From positions 48,635 through 112,634 of the forward strand of contig NZ_JAVLBN010000003.1 in the NCBI RefSeq assembly GCF_031581065.1: a DNA stretch of 64,000 nt, written 5' to 3'. The notes beneath the pieces are model-generated. The model worked only from the letters and a program-made list of their open reading frames with translations, was not told the DNA's origin and made no database searches. Source of the DNA: Salibacter sp031581065. Lineage in GTDB: Bacteria; Bacteroidota; Bacteroidia; Flavobacteriales_G; Salibacteraceae. This document shows positions 35,849-45,663 of the stretch, in pieces; positions within the stretch are counted from its first letter, which is position 1; the number at the start of each line of letters is the position of its first letter. The translations under genes and the position numbers were made by a program.

Positions 35849-37190
35849 TTTTCACTCTCTTCTTCAGTTTCTTTGTGACCCTGTCAAAACGCCAAATCAA
35901 AAGAATTGCGCTAACTGTTAGGCCACTAGCGAGGCCGTACCAAATACCATCAACACCAAACGGGCCTATTATGCCGGCTAAATAACCTACGGGGAGTCCA
36001 AAAACCCAATAGGCGATAAGCGTTATAAAGGTTGGAATTTTGACATCCTCTAATCCGCGCAGAGCTCCGAGGCCAATAACCTGAATGCCATCGCTCAGTT
36101 GAAAAACAACAGCAACAATCAACAAGCTACTGGCAATTTGAATGACTGTTTCATCAGTGACATAGAGTTTTGGTAGAAGATCCTTTCCGGCAAAGAGTAA
36201 AACACCAGCAATGAGCATAATCCAAATTACCATTTTGATTCCGGTAAATCCGGCTGTTCGTAGGCTTTGAATATCGCGTCTTCCAAGCTGGTTTCCAACT
36301 CTTACGGTTGTTGCTGCTGCTAATCCGGTTGCTACCATATAGCTGATTGAGGCGAGGTTGATGGCGATGTTGTGAGCTGCCTGAGCTTGCGGAGATATCC
36401 ATCCGGCCATTACAGCCGCACCTGCAAAAGCACCCACTTCAAATACCATTTGCATACCGCTGGGGACACCAATTTTGAGAATCCGGTTGAATGTGTCCCA
36501 CTGAATGCGCTTCCATTTAATAGCTTTCCAGTATTTCCTGAACGGATTATTTGCTATCACAAGCCAGGCAATACCACCCATCATTAAAAATCTTGCTATA
36601 AGTGTTGCGTAACCGGCTCCGTCTAAACCCATAGCCGGGAGACCAAATTTCCCGTAAATAAGAAGGTAGTTGAGCAAAATATTGAGCGCATTGGTAACCA
36701 GCGTGATAATCATTGCCGGTTTCGTACTCGAAAGGCCTTCAGCAAACTGTTTAAATGCGAAAAACAACATGGTGGGCAACAGAGACATGTTGATGATAAA
36801 CATGTAGCTGAGAGCTGATTTTTCGACTCGAATATCCTGGTCAAACCAATGGAGGTTGAAGTTGAAGATTAATACAATACCGGTCAGAACCAAACCCAGC
36901 GCAGCATTGATATAAACCGCATGCTTGAGTAGGGAGCTTATCCGTTTAGTGTTTTTCTCGCCATCAGCATTTGCCACGAGCGGACTAACAGCATAGCTGA
37001 TGCCAATACCAAATACAAATACGATGAGAAAAATACTGTTAGCAAGAGTTGAAGCAGCTAATGGAATAGTCCCCACCCGGCCAACCATAATACTGTCAGC
37101 AGTAGCAACCATGATTTGGCCAAACTGGCTGAGCATTACAGGGTAGGCCAGGCGCCACGTTTTAATTCTATGCCAGGTGCTCCTTTTCAT
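35838..37190 (-). CDS. MATE-family efflux transporter
   Basis: A 450-residue inner-membrane transporter with about 12 helices in two similar halves. It has the MATE hallmarks PVMLSQFGQIMVATADSIMVGR at the start and NQLGRRD in the second half. It should export cationic drugs or metabolites with Na+ or H+; the substrate is unknown. ATG 37190 is followed by RSTWHRIKTWRLAYP. One exact GGCTCTGACC word is 38 bp upstream of the start. Confidence 0.92.
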   Translation of the reverse strand: MKRSTWHRIKTWRLAYPVMLSQFGQIMVATADSIMVGRVGTIPLAASTLANSIFLIVFVFGIGISYAVSPLVANADGEKNTKRISSLLKHAVYINAALGLVLTGIVLIFNFNLHWFDQDIRVEKSALSYMFIINMSLLPTMLFFAFKQFAEGLSSTKPAMIITLVTNALNILLNYLLIYGKFGLPAMGLDGAGYATLIARFLMMGGIAWLVIANNPFRKYWKAIKWKRIQWDTFNRILKIGVPSGMQMVFEVGAFAGAAVMAGWISPQAQAAHNIAINLASISYMVATGLAAATTVRVGNQLGRRDIQSLRTAGFTGIKMVIWIMLIAGVLLFAGKDLLPKLYVTDETVIQIASSLLIVAVVFQLSDGIQVIGLGALRGLEDVKIPTFITLIAYWVFGLPVGYLAGIIGPFGVDGIWYGLASGLTVSAILLIWRFDRVTKKLKKRVKTNA

Positions 37191-37249
37191 TTCCGCGTCA
37201 AAAGTACAGAGGTGTACATTACCGCAGTGGCTCTGACCATAAATTTTCT

Positions 37250-39148
37250 TTAGAGATTGAGTTTGCGCAATTCTTCTTCCAGGCTCTGATTGTGGTCGAG
37301 ATTGAGCTTTTTCCTGAGCTTGGAGCGCAAGTTGTTAACATATGAGGCTTTGCGGTTCAAAGTAGCAGCTATTTCTTTTGATGACATTCCTGACTTTATG
37401 AGGCGAGCTATTCTAATCTCTCTATCAGTTAAATCCAATTTTTCTTCTAAAGTTAAAGATTGGTCATGAGTCATTGTATTACTAATCGCTTTTTCCTTAA
37501 AGTTGAGAAGTGTTTTGAGCCTGTCTAGGTTTTCCCGAAATGTGAGGTACTTTATTTTCATTGATTTAGGGAGTCCAGGGAGCATTTCTTTAATGTTAAG
37601 ACTGAGCTCATCAAAAAATGGAATCAGCTCTTCAAATACATTATTTTTAATTGAAATGAGCTCTTCTTTTGTTTGAGCCTCTCTGCTTTTGGCTTCAGCG
37701 AGTCTTTTTTGTTTTATAAGACTCGCTTCTCTTGATTCATTGAGTTTGAGCTTATATGAAGTTTGTTTTTTATAAAGGAAGAGCACTATTAAGATGAGAC
37801 CAACAATTAAAGCTAAACTGACTATTACAATAATTAAAAGCTGATTTTCTCTTTCTGATTGTTTGACTTTTTTATCCAAAGATGAAATTTGAAAATCCAT
37901 TTGCTTGATTTTGTTGTAAATAGATAGATCTTTCTTGATGAGTGAGTCATTTGCCTCAAAAAAGCCTGATGTCACTTTATGATAATGCGTAAGTATTGAG
38001 TCTTTTGACCCTACCCATTGATTTTTGCTTATCATATAACCAATTGTAGCAGCATATTTTTGATAATCACTATCTGAAGCAAACTTTAAGAGATCTTCGA
38101 GTTCTTTATTGGTAAGGGCCAAACCATCAATTTCTCTGTAAAGATCAAGAGCAAAATCGAGGAAAAAAGCTGTATCCTCCAACATTTTAGTCTTGTCCTT
38201 GTTAAGAATGATCCTCGCGCTATCAATTTCACCATTATCAAAATAAAATCTTGCTATTTCAGTCCTTATTGCTGTTTGATAGGGTCCTGGATCGTCTTGA
38301 GTTTGGTTAAGGAGTTTGAATGAAGTCTTTCTAAGAGAGTCTGGTATCAAATCTGAGTAACAGCGCAAAACATTAATTGCTATTAACTTATTTGTGTTTC
38401 CATTTGATTTCAAATCCTTTTTAGAAGGAAATACTTCAATTAGCTGTTTTGCTGCCTTATCATAGTTCTCAATAGTATTGAGAATGGCCGCAATGTTATT
38501 TTGAACATTCTTTGTGTTGATGTAATTCAGATCTTTATTGCTGTCAACAACTGTTTGAAAATAATATAGGGCAGTACGGTACGCGCCAAGTCCATAATAG
38601 CAACTTCCAATGTTGACTTTATTTGACAAAATTGCCAATGTGTCTTTTTCGAGTAAAGATAGATCGAGCGCTTTTTTAAAGTAATGAATAGCAGAGTCAT
38701 AACGTTGGACATAGTAAAACCCTGTTCCAATAGACTGAGCTAATATATAGTTTTGTCGAGCAGTTTTGCACTTTCTTTCATTAATTAGCCTTTTAGCGTT
38801 TTTGATGCCTTTATCAATATCACCCTTATCAATTGTGTCCTGAACCTGAAAAATTTCAACATGTAGCCAATCTTCACAATCATCAACCTTTGATCGCAGG
38901 ATTTTTGTGGTTTTTTCCAGTGAAATATTGGGGTGGTTCTTGGCTTTGAAGAATACGTTTAAGGTTGGAGTAAGAAATTTCTCATCTGTCTTTATCAAAG
39001 TTTGATTAAATTCTTCAATCTGTGATTGAGTCAAAGAATCGGTATTTTGAATAGAACTTAAAAGAGAGTCGAGGCTCGTTTCGGCTATCATTGATGAAAA
39101 CGTGATAAGCTGAAAGATGAAAAGTGTAAGTGTGAGCTTTTTGAGCAA
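37250..39148 (-). CDS. TPR - transmembrane - LuxR-type transcriptional regulator
   Basis: A 632-residue protein. A signal peptide (about 1-20) is followed by tetratricopeptide-like repeats in the periplasm (about 90-330; YDSAIHYFKKALDLS and similar). A single membrane helix lies near 437-460 (IVIVSLALIVGLILIVLFLY), followed by a coiled coil with many Glu/Lys/Arg and a C-terminal HTH (about 575-625; LTDREIRIARLIKSGMSSKE). One-component membrane regulators of this type are common in Bacteroidota. The signal and target are unknown. Two CTCACATT elements 10 bp apart occur at 39201-39218 in its own upstream region. Confidence 0.82.
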   Translation of the reverse strand: MLKKLTLTLFIFQLITFSSMIAETSLDSLLSSIQNTDSLTQSQIEEFNQTLIKTDEKFLTPTLNVFFKAKNHPNISLEKTTKILRSKVDDCEDWLHVEIFQVQDTIDKGDIDKGIKNAKRLINERKCKTARQNYILAQSIGTGFYYVQRYDSAIHYFKKALDLSLLEKDTLAILSNKVNIGSCYYGLGAYRTALYYFQTVVDSNKDLNYINTKNVQNNIAAILNTIENYDKAAKQLIEVFPSKKDLKSNGNTNKLIAINVLRCYSDLIPDSLRKTSFKLLNQTQDDPGPYQTAIRTEIARFYFDNGEIDSARIILNKDKTKMLEDTAFFLDFALDLYREIDGLALTNKELEDLLKFASDSDYQKYAATIGYMISKNQWVGSKDSILTHYHKVTSGFFEANDSLIKKDLSIYNKIKQMDFQISSLDKKVKQSERENQLLIIVIVSLALIVGLILIVLFLYKKQTSYKLKLNESREASLIKQKRLAEAKSREAQTKEELISIKNNVFEELIPFFDELSLNIKEMLPGLPKSMKIKYLTFRENLDRLKTLLNFKEKAISNTMTHDQSLTLEEKLDLTDREIRIARLIKSGMSSKEIAATLNRKASYVNNLRSKLRKKLNLDHNQSLEEELRKLNL

Positions 39149-39375
39149 AATATCTTTTTTTATTGTTTTAGAAAAATATTGATGGCAAAGTTAGTCAGTT
39201 CTCACATTTTCTCACATTACGGTATTAATCATACGTTATAGGGCTGTTAAAACAAGTGTATGATTAGGTTTGAAGCGTCTAAGGTTTATTGTTTTGGTTA
39301 AAGCAATAGTTAATTAGCAACGTACTTGAAATCTAACAGTTTGAATGTTTGAGTGCAAAGGGGGTACGTTGTCAT

Positions 39376-39404
39376 AAAAGGAGGCAGTTTTACTGCTTCC
39401 TTTT
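39376..39404 (-). terminator. Terminator of the GH3 gene
   Basis: GGAGGCAG at 39380-39387 pairs with CTGCTTCC at 39393-39400 (one G-T pair). It is flanked by A and T runs on both sides, so it can act in both directions. It lies right after the minus-strand stop at 39406. Confidence 0.75.
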
Positions 39405-39405
39405 T

Positions 39406-40902
39406 TTATTTTAAGAACGGCTTCATCATTTCAGCTAGCACTCGATCATCTGCTAATCTCGGAATTTTGTTTTGACCACCCAGTTTTCCTCTTTGTTTCA
39501 TCACATTATTGAACCCACCTTTCACAACTCTTGAAATTACAAGGGGCCTCAGGATATTTCCCTGTATTAAGTCTTTGTAATAGGGGTTTCGGTCCTGGAG
39601 AGCCTTGTCTAGTTTTAGTCTAAAAGCATCGAGGTTGTGGGGCTCATCATCAAACTCGAAAAACCACTCGTGGTAGGGTAATCCATCCTCAGGGTTGATT
39701 TGAGGAGCTAAATGGAATTCTTTCACCTGTGCATCAAAGTGATGAATAACTTCTTTGAGGCTACTTTCCACTTCCTCTGCAATGACGTGTTCACCAAATG
39801 CAGAAATAAAATGCTTGATTCTGCCTGTTACAACAATTTTGTAAGGATCGAGGGAAACAAATTTTACGGTGTCGCCAATGTTGTATCCCCACAAGCCCGC
39901 ATTTGTGCTGAGAATAATAGCGTAGTTTTTATTCAGTTCCACTTCACCTAAATGATAGCGAGGTGGATTTTCTTCGAAAAATTGATCGGCCGGAATAAAT
40001 TCGAAAAACATTCCGGCATTGACGTTGAGCCGTAACCCCGGTTCTAACTGTGAATCCTGAAAAGCAATAAATCCTTCACTAGCGGGGTAGGTTTCTACGG
40101 AATCGATGCTTTCGCCAATCAACTTATCAAAAACGGGCTTGTAAGGAGCATAATTGAGCCCTCCATAAACGAAAAGCGAAAAGTTTGGGAAAACTTCCTT
40201 CACATTATTAGCAGCGGTTTTTTCTAAAAGTTGCTCAAAATACATTTGGACCCAACTGGGAATACCGCTAATGAGCCTCATATCCTCAACCCGGGTTTCT
40301 TCAATTACTTTGTCAACTTTGGTTTCCCAATCATCAATGCAATTGGTTTCCCAGGAGGGCATTCTGTTTTTTTGCAGGTAATTGGGGACCCAGTGAGCTG
40401 TGATTCCGCTGAGCCTACCAAGTGGTATATCGCCAACTTTATCGAGTTCAGGGCTGCCCTGTAGAAAAATCATTTTTCCATCTAAGAACGAACTGTTGCC
40501 TGTTTCAGCAATATAGCTGAGCAATGCATTTTTTGCAGCGTTTACATGATAAGGGACGGAGTCTTTTGTTAAAGGAATAAACTTTGCCCCTGAAGTAGTA
40601 CCTGATGTTTTGCAGAAATAAGCCGGCATACCTGGCCATAATACATCTTTTTCGCCCTTTATGATTCGGTCGATATAAGGCCTGTGTGCTTCGTAGTCAC
40701 GGATGGGAACTCTATTCTTAAAATCAGAGTGCGTTTCAATATTGGCAAAGTCATGGTCAGATCCGAATGCCGTTTTTCGGGCTCTTGTCACCAAATTTCG
40801 CATTATTTTGAGCTGAAGATCAACTCCTCTTTTAGCATCGCTTTTGAGAGCGCTGCTAATTATGTGTGCGTATGGCTTGCTAAGCGTCCCTTTTAATCCC
40901 AT
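39406..40902 (-). CDS. GH3-family acyl-acid--amido synthetase-like protein
   Basis: A 498-residue adenylating enzyme of the GH3 family (ANL superfamily). The phosphate-binding loop is KTSGTTSGAKFIP near residue 97. Further motifs are ETYPASEG and YNIGDTVKF. Plant GH3 proteins join amino acids to hormones; bacterial members have unknown acyl and amine substrates. It is followed by the terminator at 39376 and preceded by marC and purN on the same strand with gaps of 3 and 1 bp, an apparent three-gene operon. Confidence 0.88.
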   Translation of the reverse strand: MGLKGTLSKPYAHIISSALKSDAKRGVDLQLKIMRNLVTRARKTAFGSDHDFANIETHSDFKNRVPIRDYEAHRPYIDRIIKGEKDVLWPGMPAYFCKTSGTTSGAKFIPLTKDSVPYHVNAAKNALLSYIAETGNSSFLDGKMIFLQGSPELDKVGDIPLGRLSGITAHWVPNYLQKNRMPSWETNCIDDWETKVDKVIEETRVEDMRLISGIPSWVQMYFEQLLEKTAANNVKEVFPNFSLFVYGGLNYAPYKPVFDKLIGESIDSVETYPASEGFIAFQDSQLEPGLRLNVNAGMFFEFIPADQFFEENPPRYHLGEVELNKNYAIILSTNAGLWGYNIGDTVKFVSLDPYKIVVTGRIKHFISAFGEHVIAEEVESSLKEVIHHFDAQVKEFHLAPQINPEDGLPYHEWFFEFDDEPHNLDAFRLKLDKALQDRNPYYKDLIQGNILRPLVISRVVKGGFNNVMKQRGKLGGQNKIPRLADDRVLAEMMKPFLK

Positions 40903-40905
40903 TTA

Positions 40906-41484
40906 TTAAAATTGAATGAGTGAGCTGATGTTACTCGTGAATAACTTGACCGAAATAGCGAGAATAATCACCCCGAATATCTTTCTGATAATATCAATTC
41001 CTGATGGCCCCAAAAAACGCTGCATTTTAGCCGATGATTTGAGCACTGTATAAACAAATGCAATGTTGATTATGATAGCAGTAATAATGTTTTCTGTTTC
41101 GTATTCGGCTCTGAGTGAGAGAATAGTTGTCAATGTTCCAGCTCCTGCTATTAAAGGAAATGCAAGAGGGAAGACTGCTGCTGTTTTGGGTGCATCATGC
41201 TTAAATAGTTCTATACCCAAAACCATTTCAAGCGCCATAAAAAACAGGACAAAAGCTCCGGCAACAGCAAAAGAGTTGACATCTATTCCAATGAACTTCA
41301 AAATGGTTTCTCCCACAAAAACAAAAACAATCATGATGATAGCTGCTACAATGCTGGCCTTTTCACTTTGAATATGGCCTAATCTTTCCCTGAGGTCAAG
41401 AACAATAGGAATATTTCCAATAGGATCAACAACAGCGAATAATACCAGTGTTACAGTAATAATCTCTTTTAAACTCAATTCCAT
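40906..41484 (-). CDS. MarC-family (UPF0056) membrane protein
   Basis: A 192-residue inner-membrane protein with six helices. It starts with the family's LFAVVDPIGNIPI and contains FPLAFPLIAGAGTLTTIL. Function is not established. It lies 1 bp after purN and 3 bp before the GH3 gene. Confidence 0.88.
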   Translation of the reverse strand: MELSLKEIITVTLVLFAVVDPIGNIPIVLDLRERLGHIQSEKASIVAAIIMIVFVFVGETILKFIGIDVNSFAVAGAFVLFFMALEMVLGIELFKHDAPKTAAVFPLAFPLIAGAGTLTTILSLRAEYETENIITAIIINIAFVYTVLKSSAKMQRFLGPSGIDIIRKIFGVIILAISVKLFTSNISSLIQF

Positions 41485-41485
41485 T

Positions 41486-42049
41486 TTAGAGTGACCTTAC
41501 AAGTTTTTGAATGATTTTGGGGAAATGCTCGTGCTCGAGTTTTTGCACTCTCATGGCGAGAGATTCGGGAGTGTCAGTTTGCTTAACCGGAATGCTTTCC
41601 TGAAAGAGAATTTTTCCCTCATCGTATTCTTCGTTCACAAGATGAATCGTAATGCCTGTTTGTTTTTCGCCAGCTTCAATTACAGCCTCGTGAACTTTAT
41701 TACCATACATGCCTTTTCCGCCAAACTTTGGCAATAGAGCAGGATGAATATTGACAATTCTGTCTTCAAATTCTTCCAGCAAAAAAGGTGGAATTTTGCG
41801 CATAAAGCCAGCGAGAACGATCAGGTCAATTCCGTGTAGCATATTGAGCATGATCTCCTCGTCATGGAGTTGCTCATTAGAGAAAATTGCGGTTGGTACA
41901 CCGCGTTCAACAGCTTCATCGAGAACACCTGCTGTGTCATTGTTGCTGGCAACCACCGAAACAAAAATCTGAGGGTTTCCGATAAAATGATCCATTATTT
42001 TTGCAGCATTCGTGCCTGTGCCTGAGGCTAAGATGGCAATGTTTTTCAT
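41486..42049 (-). CDS. purN: Phosphoribosylglycinamide formyltransferase
   Basis: Transfers a formyl group from 10-formyltetrahydrofolate to GAR in purine synthesis; cytoplasmic. The 187-residue protein has ILASGTGTNAAKI at the N-terminus and the catalytic N-H-D set in VNIHPALLPKF and YDEGKILFQ. It is divergent from the nitroreductase gene and 20 bp downstream of a GGTCAGATCC word at 42069 in its leader. Confidence 0.96.
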   Translation of the reverse strand: MKNIAILASGTGTNAAKIMDHFIGNPQIFVSVVASNNDTAGVLDEAVERGVPTAIFSNEQLHDEEIMLNMLHGIDLIVLAGFMRKIPPFLLEEFEDRIVNIHPALLPKFGGKGMYGNKVHEAVIEAGEKQTGITIHLVNEEYDEGKILFQESIPVKQTDTPESLAMRVQKLEHEHFPKIIQKLVRSL

Positions 42050-42185
42050 AATTTTAAGTTCTGTTTTCGGTCAGATCCAAAAACAAGCTTTTGTAATTTA
42101 TTAATATACAGCTATTTGATTAACTTTCGGCAAAATTAGTATTAATCAATTGGTTTGTTCTCAAATTCAACATTAAACTTAGAAC

Positions 42186-42848
42186 ATGGCAAAAGATTTC
42201 ATACCCTATAGTATAGAGACGTTTTCAGAAGAGGAAATGTTGGAGAGATCTCATGATTTTGCAGAATGGCTTTCGGAAAGACGAACAGTTAGGCACTTCG
42301 CCAAAAAACCGGTTCCGATCGAAGTGATTGAAAATATTATTGCTGCTGCCAATACAGCTCCCTCGGGAGCAAATCTTCAGCCCTGGACTTTTTGTGTGGT
42401 GTCGGATCCGACCATTAAAAAGGAAATAAGAGGGGCTGCAGAAAAAGAAGAGTATGAAAATTACAAAGAACGAATGAGTGATGAGTGGCTTGAAGATATT
42501 GATCACTTAGGGACTGATCATCACAAACCATTTTTAGAGGAAGCTTCACACCTTTTAGTTGTTATGAAACAATCACACGGCTACAATAAGGATGGGAGCA
42601 GAAAACGCCATTATTATGTCAATGAAAGTGTGGGGATAGCTTGTGGTATGCTTTTGAGCGCTATTCACAATGCCGGTTTGGTAGCCGTTACACATACTCC
42701 AAGTCCCATGGGATTTTTGAAAAAAATACTCAACAGACCACGTAACGAACAGCCCTTTTTACTCATCCCTGTAGGATTTCCAGCGGATAATACCGAGGTT
42801 CCCAACATCGCCAGAAAGAGCTTAAGAGAGGTAATGAGCTGTTATTGA
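42186..42848 (+). CDS. Nitroreductase-family flavoprotein
   Basis: A 220-residue FMN-binding protein. The FMN phosphate site is ERRTVRHFAKKPVP, followed by AANTAPSGANLQPW. The C-terminal half has NESVGIACGMLLSAIHNAGL. Family members reduce nitro groups, quinones or iodotyrosines (the size and layout recall iodotyrosine deiodinase-like members); the natural substrate is unknown. It stands alone between purN and acpP. Confidence 0.87.
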   Translation: MAKDFIPYSIETFSEEEMLERSHDFAEWLSERRTVRHFAKKPVPIEVIENIIAAANTAPSGANLQPWTFCVVSDPTIKKEIRGAAEKEEYENYKERMSDEWLEDIDHLGTDHHKPFLEEASHLLVVMKQSHGYNKDGSRKRHYYVNESVGIACGMLLSAIHNAGLVAVTHTPSPMGFLKKILNRPRNEQPFLLIPVGFPADNTEVPNIARKSLREVMSCY

Positions 42849-42924
42849 GATAGTAACAAAAATTTGTACCAATTAAAGGTTTTACTTTTCTTTGCAGCGT
42901 TTCTAAACTCTAAAATTAAGGAAA

Positions 42925-43164
42925 ATGTCTGACATCAAAAGTAAAGTTACTTCTATCATTGTTGACAAGTTAGGTGTTGACGAAAGTGAAGTTACTCCTG
43001 AATCTTCATTCACTAATGATCTGGGAGCTGATTCATTAGACACTGTTGAACTCATCATGGAATTTGAGAAGGAATTCAATATCGCTATCCCAGATGATCA
43101 AGCTGAAAACATCTCAACTGTAGGAGAAGCTGTAAAGTACATCGAAGAGAACGCGGATAAGTAA
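42925..43164 (+). CDS. acpP: Acyl carrier protein
   Basis: A 79-residue acidic carrier of fatty-acid intermediates. The phosphopantetheine attachment serine is in GADSLDTVELIM. It is the first gene of the acpP-fabF-rnc group, 34 bp before fabF. ATG has AAGGAAA just upstream. Confidence 0.97.
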   Translation: MSDIKSKVTSIIVDKLGVDESEVTPESSFTNDLGADSLDTVELIMEFEKEFNIAIPDDQAENISTVGEAVKYIEENADK

Positions 43165-43198
43165 ACATCATCTTGCCAATTTTTAATACTACTGTGGC

Positions 43199-44458
43199 AT
43201 GCAATTGAAACGAGTTGTAGTTACGGGTTTAGGCGCGCTTACACCCATTGGAAATTCTACTCAGGAGTACTGGGAAGGACTTATTAGTGGAAAAAGTGGA
43301 AGTGCCCCCATTACTAAGTTTGACGCCTCTAACTTTAAAACACAGTTTGCCTGTGAGGTTAAAGGCTTTGACCCAAAGGATCATTTTGATCGCAGAGATG
43401 CGAGAAGAATGGACCTGTTCTCGCAGTATGCTATGGTGGTAGCTGATGAGGCAGTGAAGAATGCTAATCTGCTCGATAATGATGATATTGATATCAGCCG
43501 GGTTGGAGTCATATGGGGCTCCGGAATCGGTGGTATTCAAACATTCCAGGATGAAGTGCAGGGTTTTTACAGAAATGATGGAAACCCTCGCTTCAATCCG
43601 TTCTTTATTCCAAAAATGATCGCTGATATTGCTGCCGGTAATATTTCGATCAAGTACGGTTTTCGCGGACCAAACTACTCTACAGTATCTGCATGTGCTT
43701 CGGCTACTAATGCATTGATCGATGCTTTCAATCTCATTCGTTTGGGGAAAGCTGACGTTATTGTTTCAGGTGGGTCTGAAGCTGCAGTGAACGAAAGTGG
43801 AGTAGGTGGATTTAATGCTCTACAGGCATTGTCAACTCGTAATGATTCTCCCGAAACGGCATCGAGACCTTTCGATAAAGATCGCGATGGTTTTGTCCTC
43901 GGTGAAGGAGCCGGGGCAATTATTCTCGAAGAGTACGAGCATGCTGTTGCCAGAGGGGCCACAATCTATGCAGAAATTGCAGGTGGCGGACTCAGCGCTG
44001 ATGCTCACCACTTAACAGCTCCCCATCCTGAAGGACTGGGCGCTACAAGTGTTATGGAAAACGCTCTCAATGATTTCAGCGGTGTCAAAAAAGAAGATAT
44101 CGATTACGTGAATGTTCACGGTACTTCAACACCATTAGGCGATGTGGCTGAAGTTAAAGCGATCAAAAAAGTATTTGGTGATCACGCTTACAAGATGAAT
44201 ATTTCATCTACAAAGTCGATGACGGGTCACTTGCTGGGAGCTGCGGGAGCTATTGAAGCAATCGCTTCAATCATGGCGGTTAAAGAAAATATCGTTCCGC
44301 CAACAATCAATCACTTTACCGATGATGAAGAGATTGACGATAAACTCAATCTTACTTTCAACAAAGCAGAAGAAAGAGAAGTAAATGCGGCTCTCTCAAA
44401 CACATTTGGGTTTGGTGGTCACAATGCTTCAGTGATCTTCCGCAAACTTGTGAAGTAG
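43199..44458 (+). CDS. fabF: 3-oxoacyl-[acyl-carrier-protein] synthase II
   Basis: Condensing enzyme of type II fatty-acid elongation. The 419-residue protein carries the Cys-His-His triad in VSACASATNAL, VNVHGTSTPLGD and STKSMTGHLLGAAG. It follows acpP and is followed after 4 bp by rnc, the usual order in Bacteroidota. Confidence 0.97.
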   Translation: MQLKRVVVTGLGALTPIGNSTQEYWEGLISGKSGSAPITKFDASNFKTQFACEVKGFDPKDHFDRRDARRMDLFSQYAMVVADEAVKNANLLDNDDIDISRVGVIWGSGIGGIQTFQDEVQGFYRNDGNPRFNPFFIPKMIADIAAGNISIKYGFRGPNYSTVSACASATNALIDAFNLIRLGKADVIVSGGSEAAVNESGVGGFNALQALSTRNDSPETASRPFDKDRDGFVLGEGAGAIILEEYEHAVARGATIYAEIAGGGLSADAHHLTAPHPEGLGATSVMENALNDFSGVKKEDIDYVNVHGTSTPLGDVAEVKAIKKVFGDHAYKMNISSTKSMTGHLLGAAGAIEAIASIMAVKENIVPPTINHFTDDEEIDDKLNLTFNKAEEREVNAALSNTFGFGGHNASVIFRKLVK

Positions 44459-44462
44459 CACC

Positions 44463-45185
44463 TTGGCACTCAGTCGATTTATCAAAAACTTCTTAGGAAT
44501 TTCACCGTCAGAACCGGAATTGCAAAAGGCTGCTGAGGTATTTGGGTATGTCCCTGAAAATGTAGAACTCTTCAAGCTCGCGTTCAGGCATAAATCTGTC
44601 TTTGAAAAACGCAATGCCAATAATGAACGGCTCGAGTTTTTGGGTGATTCTGTCCTGGATGCTATTGTAGCTGATTACCTCTACAAACATTACCCTGAGA
44701 AAGATGAGGGCTTTTTAACCAAGATGCGCTCCAAAATTGTGAGCCGAAACACGCTCAATAAAATGGCGATGGATTTGGGAATCAACTCGCTTATAATAGC
44801 ACGTGTAGAACGCTCTAAAAACGAAACTTCTCTTGGCGGAAATGCGATGGAAGCGCTGATAGGCGCTGTTTACCTCGATCGTGGATTTGAGGTTGCTAAT
44901 CAGTTGATCCAGGAAAGGCTTCTGCTCCGGTTTGTGGAGTTGTCAAAATTTGAAAAGCTCGACTTTGATCCCAAAAGCAAATTAATCGAGCACTCTCAAA
45001 AATCGCGCTTCAAGCTCAATTTTCAAACAATAGAAGACTCAAAAGAAGGAGATGCCTTTAGAACTTACAAAGCAATTGTCAAAATTGACGGGAGAAATGT
45101 TAGTGAAGGAACGGGAAGATCTAAGAAAAAGGCAGAACAAGCAGCGGCCAAAATAGCCCTTAACCAAATAGCAAAAGAGAAATAA
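44463..45185 (+). CDS. rnc: Ribonuclease III
   Basis: Endonuclease for double-stranded RNA, used for rRNA and mRNA maturation. The 240-residue protein has the RNase III signature ERLEFLGDSVLDAI and the second metal site GNAMEALIGAVYLD, then a C-terminal dsRNA-binding domain (SKLIEHSQKSRF to AEQAAAKIAL). The start is TTG, 4 bp after the fabF stop; the next ATG would remove part of the catalytic domain. Confidence 0.95.
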   Translation: MALSRFIKNFLGISPSEPELQKAAEVFGYVPENVELFKLAFRHKSVFEKRNANNERLEFLGDSVLDAIVADYLYKHYPEKDEGFLTKMRSKIVSRNTLNKMAMDLGINSLIIARVERSKNETSLGGNAMEALIGAVYLDRGFEVANQLIQERLLLRFVELSKFEKLDFDPKSKLIEHSQKSRFKLNFQTIEDSKEGDAFRTYKAIVKIDGRNVSEGTGRSKKKAEQAAAKIALNQIAKEK

Positions 45186-45237
45186 TATCCGGTAATAGCT
45201 CTAAATCTCTATTAGAGTAGTAATTTCGAAGCCTGAA

Positions 45238-45663
45238 ATGGCTAAGAAAAAGTTAGTTCTCGACACAGGTGATCAACAGGATTACTTTTTGGCAGGAATC
45301 AGCTGTCATCAAAAAGAGTTTCGTTTTGTTTGGGGGCTCGATCAGGTTTTAGAAAGCAAATTTGAAAAAGAACCCGACTACCAAATCAAAACCACATCAG
45401 GTGAAACGGCTTCATTTCCTTTTTATATTTGGGAAGAGCCTGAAGAGCACTTCACTTACTTTGTACTCGGGAATAGAAGCCCGGTTGGTACATTGGTGCC
45501 GGAGTTTAAACACGCTGATTATATCTTTGCTATTACCGGACTCTACAGTCAGCTCGATACGGATGCTATTTGTGACCAAATAGGTTCGCTAAAAATGGTT
45601 CTGACCGTTTTTGAGATTGACCCACAAAAAACAAAGTCGACTAAAAATTTGATATTGGAATGA
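45238..45663 (+). CDS. IPExxxVDY-family protein
   Basis: A 141-residue soluble protein of a family found in Bacteroidota and named for its IPExxxVDY motif, here LVPEFKHADYIF. Function unknown. It lies between rnc and pyk as in many relatives and overlaps pyk by 4 bp (ATGA), so it is probably co-expressed with pyruvate kinase. A GGTTCTGACC word at 45597 is read as MVLTVF. Confidence 0.82.
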   Translation: MAKKKLVLDTGDQQDYFLAGISCHQKEFRFVWGLDQVLESKFEKEPDYQIKTTSGETASFPFYIWEEPEEHFTYFVLGNRSPVGTLVPEFKHADYIFAITGLYSQLDTDAICDQIGSLKMVLTVFEIDPQKTKSTKNLILE

